A stretch of 64,000 nt of DNA from positions 17,995,739 through 18,059,738 of the forward strand of contig OY747715.1 of assembly GCA_963556495.2 (NCBI GenBank). Direction: 5' to 3'. The stretch comes from Valencia hispanica. Lineage: Eukaryota > Chordata > Actinopteri > Cyprinodontiformes > Valenciidae. Shown piece by piece: positions 56,589 to 64,000 of the stretch. Position 1 is the stretch's first letter; each line of letters opens with the position of its first letter. The notes beneath the pieces are model-generated. The model saw only the letters and a program-made list of their open reading frames with translations, was not told the DNA's origin and did not search any database. A program made the position numbers and the translations under genes.

Positions 56589-57715
56589 TCAAGTTCTGGA
56601 GGTGGTGGAGACGCTTGGTGGGAGCAGGCAGGCGGAGAAGACACCCACAAAGAAGAGCTTGAGGTCTGCAGGCAGGAAACCCTTGAATATGTGCTGGAGT
56701 TCTGCGGTAAAGAAACCTACGAAGAAGCACTCGAGATCTGTGTTGATGAAATCCACAAAGAAGCTCTGGAATTCTGTGGTATGGAAACCCATGAAGAAGC
56801 ACTCGGGTCTGCAGGGATGAAACCCACGAAAAAGCTCTGGAATTCTGCAGTGAGGTAACCCACAAAGAAGTGCTGGAGGTCTATCGGAGGGAGCCTGGAT
56901 CTGAGGCAGACTGGCACCAATGCCCTTAGAAGGAGTTGACCCTAGGAGCTGAGGCGGAAACTCTGGAGTTGGAGAGTCAAGAAGAAAAGCTGGAGCTGGA
57001 GAATCACAAGGAAACGCTGCAGCTGGAGAACCATGAGGAAATGCTTGAACCTCACAAGGAGACGCTGGAGGTTTGAGAGTTGCAGCGGTGACTGGCGGGA
57101 TTAGTGTAGCCACAGCCAATACCTGGAACCGAGACAGATTGGCCATGATCTCCTCGGAAGGAGATGATACTTGAAGCTGCGGTGCCAGGTCAGGAACTTG
57201 GCAGCAACTGGTTGCCGGACCATCTGCTAGGAGAGCGACGAGGCGCTCAGATTGGCGCTTGAGAGTGACGGGGCCGGTTCTAGAGACCACCCGAGTGCTG
57301 GAACCAATGCAGGAGCCTGGAATAGCTGGCAAGGAGCCGGTGAAAAGCCAGGACGGGAGCCTGGTTGAGCCAGCGAGGAGCCAGGACAGGCGCTTGGTTG
57401 AGCAGGCAAATTTGGGCGGGCTCAGTGGCCTGGAAGCTGTGGCGATGAGCGGGTTCTGGAGCTCTCTGATGTAAGGCAAGGAGGCCAGCTTGATCTTTCC
57501 AGGGAGGGGTGCTGGACCATCTCATACCCATGCGAACCAACTCCAGGGGGACACCGCACCAGACTGGTGTCCGAATAAGGTGAGTCCAAAGCGGAGGGTG
57601 AGTTCTTGGCAGCCTCTCTAATGCACCACTGAGACAGATTCAACATTGTTTTACCTCCTGCTGGGTCCTTTTGGTCAGGTCGTTTTGTAATAATGTGTTT
57701 AGAGGTATGACTCAA
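56589..57715 (-). CDS. Second gag-like ORF with internal minisatellite
   Basis: On the minus strand, immediately inside the LTR at 57686-57980, the leader reads RPDQKDPAGGKTMLNLSQWC, in the position and style of the 31.5-kb gag-like ORF (FLDPAEARCLL), although the start Met codon of a GGACCCAGCAG leader is changed. A frame shift near 57450 leads into a 296-codon ORF (57479-56589): a Pro/Ser/Ala-rich region with SSPSEEIMANLSRFQVLAVA, then short repeats (SPAAAFPCDSPAPAFLLDSP) and a 12-residue repeat (GFHTTEFQSFFV, GFFTAELQHIFK). No pol domains are present. It may be a non-autonomous LTR element like the one at 30.5 kb. Confidence 0.35.
56637..56890. repeat. 36-bp minisatellite, about 7 units
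   Basis: Units such as gaaacctacgaagaagcact and the matching stretch ending ctgtgttgat repeat at 36 bp (one of 35, one of 39). The plus frame reads ETYEEALEICVD, EIHKEALEFCGM, ETHEEALGSAGM; the minus frame gives Phe-rich 12-mers. Smaller 30-bp repeats follow at 56975-57070. Confidence 0.85.
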
Positions 57716-57980
57716 ATGCAGGAAGCTTGATGAATAAGACTTTTAATAATAAGCTTGGTTAGGATTACAGCCAAACTAAAGTTGCAGAACTCAGGCTAGG
57801 AGACTCTGCAGATGAGAGACTTGACAACAATGAAAACGACACGACAAAGACCTGGAGACACAAAGGAGTATGAATACTGAGGGAAGGCAGTGAGGAAACA
57901 ATCAGAGAAACTTGGGGCAGCTGGGGACATTCAAAGACACAGGGACTGACAGAGACAGGGAAAAACACCACACTGTGACA
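57686..57980 (-). repeat. LTR (295 bp) of the second minisatellite-bearing element
   Basis: On the minus strand it begins TGTCACAGTGTGGTG and ends ATTATTACA. A polyadenylation-like attattaaaagtc and then cttcctgcatttgagtc lie near the end. The sequence after it (aaacgacctgacc...ggacccagcagg) parallels the leader following the 31.5-kb LTR. No second LTR is seen; the L1/Tx1 element at 51.7-56.5 kb borders the far side. Confidence 0.65.
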
Positions 57981-59326
57981 CCCCAGGCTACAGAATAAAG
58001 TCTAAATCCTCATTTATGCTTCTCCATCTGCGGAGGTGCAGAGACACGCAGAACCATTATCCATCAACGCAAGGGCTCTTCAACAGCCGTGCAACAGAGT
58101 AGAATCAGCCCAAGATAATTGGACCCGAACTGTGTTCTGTAGTCCATGTAGTCAGTAGTCAATGCAGCTTTTTGGCACAAGATGCTTTGTATTGCAAGGC
58201 CAGTTTATCTAATATGGTCTTTTGGTGATTTTGAATACCAGGAGTTGTTAGAGAACAAAACAGGCCCTTTGTTTGTTTGTTTACATGCAATTTTAGAGTA
58301 TTCAATAAGCTGCACTTCTAGTAAAAAAGCTTTCCAGCTCAATCAAAACTTGAGGGGATGTGTGTTTACAAGCTGAAGTAAATAAACTGTCATCCACCAG
58401 AGACGTCACTGCAATGGTAGGCAGACCCGCCAGAAAAGGTCTGCACGCCCTGCTGTCCTGGTAGGGAATTGCTTTGCAACACTGACACACCAACGGACAG
58501 TATAAAAGGAAAAGGTCTCCATTAAAACCTGTGCATGCAAACTTGCTGACGGAGAAGCTTAAGCTAGGATTAAGTTGTTTTTTATACTTTGCTATGTTGC
58601 TTGTTTGTTGAGCTCAACATGCAGAGCATGAACAGGATCGTACGTCTGAGTCAACTGCTGATTAAATATAATTCACATCGATACATTTCCAAGGGTAATA
58701 ACGACAGGTCTGGAACAAAAGGATGGGATAAAAGTTGAGAAAGGTTGAAAAAGGAATTAAGCTTTGAGAGGGAGATAGATTGTGGGAAAGAGACAGAAAG
58801 GGACTCAGAATGGATTAAAGCTCTGTTTGTTGAAGGACTTAGGTCTCAGTGCTATTTGATGAAGAACTGACAAAGTAATGTGCTAAAGAAAATGCTGTTC
58901 AGTACATCTTTAGATAGGTTTACTCACTGTGTCCCCAAATAAGAGATTCATTTAAGATGTAGGTTGAATATGTTGAGATACTTTCCAATGCTTTGGTCAA
59001 TTTCAGGCCAGCTCTGGCACCAACCACTTGAAATAATTGATAAACCCAAACAGAATGCAATCAAAAATGGTTTAAAAATATCACAACTGCAGAATAAAAC
59101 TTGAATTGCTTGAATAGTACTTGAAGTAGACGTTCTCTTCTAATATTCAGTTTTGTTCCGAAATATTGCATGTACATTTGTATACAATTATGTCGATATG
59201 GAAATGAGCATTGGGCCGAGAAGGACTAGATTTAATCAATACCAAATTTCAAAGCCACTCCCTTTCTCAAAATAAGGATTTTTTTCTTTGATCACCACCA
59301 TCAATCTTCTAGATAGCAATAAAGAT
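57981..59326. other. Intergenic stretch, no gene recognised
   Basis: A TATA-like agtataaaagg at 58499-58509 is the only regulatory-looking motif; no ORF with a recognisable domain follows. Confidence 0.4.
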
Positions 59327-59540
59327 CAGGGGTCTCATTTATAAAACATTGCGTAGAATCCCTACTAAAAGTGTACGTACGACCAAAACAAAAAGTTTGC
59401 GTACACCAAAAAGATTTCTGATTTATAAAACCATGCCTACGCACAGGTGTAAGCAATTTCCCCTTTATAAATCACAGTCTTCTTGGAAGTTGGCGCACGT
59501 GAATTTGGCTCATATCCCGCCCTGAACACGCCCAAATCCG

Positions 59541-59550
59541 GCTATAAAAG
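59541..59550 (+). promoter_or_regulatory. TATA box of the Harbinger-type element
   Basis: CTATAAAAGG lies about 30-60 bp before the first ATGs of the Myb-like ORF, in a context usual for fish Harbinger elements (aaatccggctataaaag). Confidence 0.6.
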
Positions 59551-59584
59551 GTCAGTGCAAAGCAGGACATGAATATTGATGCAT

Positions 59585-59956
59585 ATGAAGAAGAAGGGAA
59601 ATATGGCAACAACAAAAAAAACCAAGAAGAGAAACTTTACGGAGATGGAGATTGAAGTGCTAGTGGGTGAAGTGGAGGCTAGAAGAGACATTTTATTTGG
59701 CAAACACAGCAGTGGTGTCAAAAATAAAAGGAAGAACTGCGTGTGGCAGCATGTGGTGTCTGCAGTGCAGACTGTCAGTGCAACTGACAGGATGGTACCC
59801 GAAATTAAAAATAAGTGGTCGGACCTCAAAGTCGAGGCAAAAAAAAAAACTTGCCTCCCACCGACAGAGTGGGCCTGGGTACAGATGATTCAATTTATTA
59901 ATTGGCATACAGTCCCGGCCCTTTTATCTGAGTTTAAGGTTTTATTTTATGTATAA
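59585..59956 (+). CDS. Harbinger Myb/SANT-like DNA-binding protein
   Basis: The open frame of about 123 codons has a basic start (MKKKGNMATTKKTKKR) and a Myb/SANT-like trihelix-type domain: NFTEMEIEVLVGEVEARRD, a linker with VKNKRKNCVW, and EIKNKWSDLKVEAKKK. In Harbinger transposons a Myb-like partner helps the nuclease reach the nucleus and bind the ends. Family members are usually 200-300 residues; here the sequence after AKKK is out of register and the protein is cut short, so a frameshift in the A-run at 59840-59849 is likely. ATGs at 59579, 59585 and 59603 are all possible starts. Confidence 0.7.
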   Translation: MKKKGNMATTKKTKKRNFTEMEIEVLVGEVEARRDILFGKHSSGVKNKRKNCVWQHVVSAVQTVSATDRMVPEIKNKWSDLKVEAKKKTCLPPTEWAWVQMIQFINWHTVPALLSEFKVLFYV

Positions 59957-60331
59957 ATTTTATGTATTTATTTTAAAATTGAAAAATGTTTTAGAAGAGC
60001 TATAGCTCACTGCAAAGCTACAATATAGATATCATTGCTGGTTTGGATGTTTATAATAACATGAATCCATAATTAATGTTTGGTGTGAGGTGAAATGATG
60101 TGTGAGAGGAGTAATATGCAGTTTGGCTGCAGTTCACCACCTCACCAACTGCGTCGTCGATTCCCCCCGTCTCGAAAATGTCCGTACGCACGGGTCAGAG
60201 GTGGCGTAAAGGTGCGCACATTTTCCCGTCAAGTCTGTTTTTTATAAGTCACAACTTTTGCTTTGAAAGTGGCGTACGGCAGTTTCAGGCCCCGTTTTGT
60301 GCGTACGCAACGTTTATAAATGAGACCCCTG

Positions 60332-62789
60332 GACTGGACAGTTAAAGCAATCACTGTTTACTAATAGATGGCAACTGGTGTGAAAAAGGTTATATGTTAC
60401 TCAATGGGCAAAGTTATTTTTTACATACTTCAGTCTGTCATTGTTTTGACATTGCATTTCTTTGCAAGGTACAACTGAAAATAACCACAGTGAGAGGCAT
60501 CATTTTTTGCCTCTCATCATGGCCTTTCAGGAGAGTCACTGGACTGTGGCTATGCAAACCAGGTATTGATCAGAGCAGAGGAGGCTGAATGAAATATCAA
60601 AATGGCTTCATTTAAATGCTGTAAAGTGTGCTATCATCAAGATGGAATATATACAAAGGATGACAACTGAGGACAAAAAAGATTGTCCTCATGTGCATTT
60701 ATGCAATGTCACAGAATGACATCAATGAATGGGAGGGATTGTGAAAAATGAACAGTATTTGTCTACAAACTCAATAATTTCCATGTGGAAAAAAATCTGT
60801 TTCCAAAGTACATTACAATGTGGAGATTTTTAATTAATATATCATGTGTCAACAAAATGTTACCATAACCCATTAACAAGGCTGTGGTATGAGGTGAAAG
60901 TCAAATCCAAATCACCAAAGAGCTCCTTTCTAGCAGTAAAAATAAAAACAAAAACTGATTTCCATTGCAGAATAGCATGACTTCTAGACTGATGCATGAG
61001 ACTCGGAGAGCCTTCAATTAATTTTCCATGCCAGGTAACATGAAGGTTCCACATCCCTGGTACATTAGGCAGAACTAAATGAAATAATGCAGACATCATG
61101 GTTCATTGCAGCAACTAGGTTCCATATCACCTGCAATCTATTTGAACTAATCAATCTGCCAGGACTTTCACAAGATTAATTACCCTGGTCTGGATATCTC
61201 ACTATCAAATCTCACATTTTTTCACCCTGTTTCCCCCCCACCCCAACCCATCAACACATTTCAACATATTCATAGAATTGAGGCATTTTAACTGTGTAAA
61301 CTAGGTGGTAAATTATTTAGCATTTTGTGTATACAGTACAATTGTATAGCTCTTCCACAAGTAGAACAATTTTATAAATAAGTATGTTTATCTTTGGATT
61401 TGTGTTTTTCAATGGAAATAAGGATTTTTTTCCACAGTGGAAATAGGGATGACTTGTTAAGACATTCCCAATTACACACTTTTATACTAGCAGTGACACG
61501 CAGTCAGATCAGACTGTTAACCCTTGAATATTTGTTAAAAAGTCATTTTCAGCATTAACCTATGTTCATGATACGGTTTATTTTTCATTCACTCATTATC
61601 AAATCTAACACTAAAGATCACAAAGCCAGTGTATTAAGAGCATGACATTTCTTTGCGGTTTCATCAGGTATGACATTTATCTATGATTAATGACTTGTTA
61701 TCCGTTTTTGGTTGGCACAAAACCTTTGTAGACTACTTCTTGAGAATAACCAGTATGATGGTTGTTTTCAAAAATATGCTAAAGAGCAAGTCAATTTGTC
61801 CTTTTACTTTTGTTGTCTAATATATTTCATTAGTTGCTTAATTGTCTTCAATAAATTCAGCTGTGCATGTGACATTGTGCATATTCCTTCACTATACTAT
61901 AAGCTTTTGCTATTCTTCCGGGTATAGTTTTCCCTGCACCATTATTTTAACAAAAAATTCAGTTCCGTTTAAATAAAAAATGTGAGCTTACTATTATTTT
62001 AATCCACCTGACAGACAACAGCAGGATTGAATACCGCTGATTGCAGTAAATACAAATCTGCCTGTATGTCTATAGTACTTGTCATAGACTGCCATAAAGC
62101 TGTCCAGATGTCAGGTGATGATGATATACTGCAACCAACCTATGCACATGTCCACAGAAATGTTCTCCAGTTAATGCAATGCAGATGTACAGTATCCACA
62201 TGTACATGCAGCATCATTCATTAGTAATTGGGTCTAAATAAATTAATTTCATTCCAGTAAGTAATTTAAGTTAAATCTATGTATCTGTTTTCTCTTGAAT
62301 TTCCAGTAATCACTTGGCATCAAACATCAAACGTATGCGCATGATCTGAAATGGAGAATCAAGCTGTACCAGTCTTGTGACTTAAGTTAAATCAAGTGCA
62401 TCTTTAATTGCTTTTGCATTTTTAATTGCTAGAGCATTTTAAAATTACAGTTTTGTGGTAAAATCAACTTTTCTTTTTTCTTTTTTTTCTAAATCCAGCT
62501 ATCGTATCAGATTAAAAAAAAAATTTGGTTGAGTCTAGTTGGATTGTATACAGCTGCATTTACACATGCACATGAATTTAGATTGTCAACTGTCGTGCCT
62601 TGAAATATATCTGCTGTGAATTATTGTTTTATTAATAAACTGAATAAGATGTTTCATTTATTTAATTAATCATTCTCATATCAAAAGAAGAGATTTCTGG
62701 TTTGATTAAAGGCCCTGGATGCTGAAAAATTTATGAATGGTGTGCATTTCTTGGAAAAACACACCAGTCAAATCATTTGGTATATCATT
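60332..62789. other. Intergenic stretch, no gene recognised
   Basis: Both strands show only short ORFs without domains. No repeat family is recognised. Confidence 0.4.
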
Positions 62790-64000
62790 TCAGCCCCTCC
62801 CTGAGCTACCACCTTATCGTGGTGGAAGGGTTTGAGTGTCCCAATGATCCTAGGAGCTATGTTGTCGGGGGCATTTTGCTCCTGGTGGGGTCACCCATGG
62901 CAATCTGGTCCTAGGTGAGGGATCAGACTAAGTGCAGCCCAAAGACCCCTATGATGAGTACCACCAATGGATCTAGTGTTCCCTCGCCCAGACGCAGGTC
63001 ACTCTCTGAAGCCAGGCTTGGAGATGGGGTACGTTGGCGACCGCCTGGTGGCCGGTCGGGCTCAGCCCGAAGAGGTCACATGGGCCCCCCTTCCCATGAG
63101 CTCACCACCTGTGGCGGGGCCATAGGGGTCGGGTGCAATGTTGGATGGGCGGTGGCTGAGGGCGGGGACCTTGGCGATCTGATCCTCGGCTGCGGAGGCT
63201 CCCTCTTGGGATGTGGAACATCATCTCTCTGGTGGGGAAGGAGCCCTGGCAGGTGTGTGAGGTTGAGAGGTTTCGACTAAAGATCGTCGGACTCACCTCG
63301 ACGCACAGCTTTGGCTCTGGAACCCTTCTCTTCGAGAGGGGTTGGACTCTCTTCCACTCTGGAGTTGCTCCCACTGAGAGGCGCGAGCTGGGGTGGACAT
63401 ACTTGTTGCCCCCCATCTCGGCGCCTGTACGTTGGGGTTTACCGTAAATGTTTACCGTTTAACATCTGGCAGAGTGTTCTGTCTAAAGGAGCTTCAACTC
63501 ACACCAACGGCAGAACTTCGAGGCGGGGGACATTGAGTCCGAGTGGGCCATGTTCCGTGCCTCCATTGTCAAGGTAGCTGAACAAAGCTGTGGCCGCAAG
63601 GTGGTCGGTGCCTGTCGCGGCGGCAACCCACGAGCCTGCTAGTGGACACCGGCGGTAAGGGATGCTGTCAGGCTGAAGGAGTCCTATCGGGTCTTTTTGG
63701 CCTGTGGGACCCCTAAAGCAGCTGATAGGTACCGGAAGGCCAAGCGACGCGCGGCTCGGATGGTCGCTGAGGCAAAAACTCGGGTGTGGGAGGAGTTTGG
63801 AGAGGCCATGAACGACTTCTGTGCTTCTTCGAAGCAATTCTGGTCCACCATCCAGCATCTCAGTGGGGAGAAGCGGTCTGCCACCAACACTGTTTACAGT
63901 GGGGATGGTGTGCTGCTGACCTCGACATGGGACACTTTGGGTCGGTGAATGGAATACTTTGAAGGCCTCCTCAATCCCACCAGCTGCATCCAGCAGGAAA
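62790..64000 (+). mobile_element. LINE 5' region and start of endonuclease-RT ORF, continuing past the window
   Basis: The 5' region (cagcccctccctgagctacc, then a ccacc...ggtgg hairpin) matches a widespread fish LINE with a structured 5' end. The coding part begins near 63210: WNIISLVGKEPWQVCEVERF, IVGLTSTHSFGSG, LFERGWTLFHSG (in two frames). A deletion removes most of the endonuclease between about 63440 and 63508. Sequence resumes with EAGDIESEWAMFRASIVKVA, SCGRKVVGACRGG, AVRDAVRLKESYRVFLACG, KAADRYRKAKRRAARMVAEA and VWEEFGEAMNDF. An in-frame stop follows RWMEYFEG-type residues only if frames shift; it is a broken copy. I do not assign a clade (RTE-like or related). Confidence 0.75.

Larger units (their letters stand above)
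59327..60331 (+). mobile_element. PIF/Harbinger-type DNA transposon, Myb-only
   Basis: The ends are near-perfect inverted repeats: CAGGGGTCTCATTTATAAA on the left and TTTATAAATGAGACCCCTG on the right, followed inward by gcgtacgc-rich motifs. The 1005-bp element contains a TATA box and one ORF with a Myb/SANT-like domain. The DDE nuclease ORF is absent. The flanking triplets are GAT and GAC, an imperfect match to the 3-bp duplication expected for the group. Confidence 0.8.

Noticed and set aside
59542..59829. 95-residue ORF antisense to the Harbinger Myb-like gene
   Set aside because: A shadow of the coding strand; the plus frame has the Myb/SANT-like pattern and TATA box.

Overview
This 64-kb window looks like a gene-poor, transposon-dense stretch of a teleost (probably spiny-rayed fish) chromosome. 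The mix supports this: L2-type LINEs with an esterase ORF1, L1/Tx1 LINEs, a DIRS-like tyrosine-recombinase element, several Ty3/Gypsy remnants, two Tc1-like families, hAT, Harbinger and TTAA-type DNA transposons, and the AT-rich microsatellite-laden DNA between them. Nothing prokaryotic is present. I see no complete, confident host gene; only a few possible host or domesticated exons (near 16.4, 43, 44.4, 48.5 and 49.5 kb).

Layout. 0-5.4 kb: two decayed Ty3/Gypsy elements separated by a 5'-truncated L2 3' end. 5.4-7.5 kb: mostly unremarkable. 7.7-14.9 kb: a minus-strand L2 fragment that carries a truncated TTAA-type DNA transposon and was split by a full-length L1/Tx1 LINE (8749-14638) flanked by a perfect 15-bp target-site duplication. 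14.9-15.5 kb: hAT transposase C-terminus. 18.25-25.48 kb: a hAT-like element with an 8-bp target-site duplication; inside it a nearly full-length minus-strand L2, and inside that an internally deleted copy of another LINE. 26.5-30 kb: SINE-like, Tc1 and two hAT relics, one holding an 800-bp TTAA transposon. 30-33.3 kb: a degenerate 21-bp repeat, a 42-bp minisatellite within a gag-like ORF next to a 500-bp LTR, and another LTR. 33.3-34.3 kb: Tc1 relic. 37.2-41.9 kb: arrays built on the palindrome ACTAGTTAACTAGT, with a DIRS-like retrotransposon inserted. 42.7-46.3 kb: a (TA)n tract, gene-like exons interrupted by an L2 fragment, an LTR-like block and a second Tc1 family. 48.2 kb: a 192-bp miniature relative of the palindrome element. 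50.8-56.5 kb: Tc1 relic and a decayed L1/Tx1 LINE. 56.6-58 kb: a second LTR plus gag-like ORF carrying a 36-bp minisatellite. 59.3-60.3 kb: a Harbinger-type element keeping only its Myb/SANT-like ORF. 62.8 kb to the end: a LINE running off the window.

The order of nesting gives relative ages: hAT, then L2, then the deleted LINE; L2, then L1/Tx1; palindrome array, then DIRS; hAT, then TTAA element. The best candidates for something little described are (1) the TIR-bounded element family whose interior is an expandable array of ~30-bp palindromic units, and (2) LTR elements whose gag-like ORF holds an in-frame minisatellite, seen twice with unrelated repeat sequences. All family names rest on motif recognition by eye; no searches were run.
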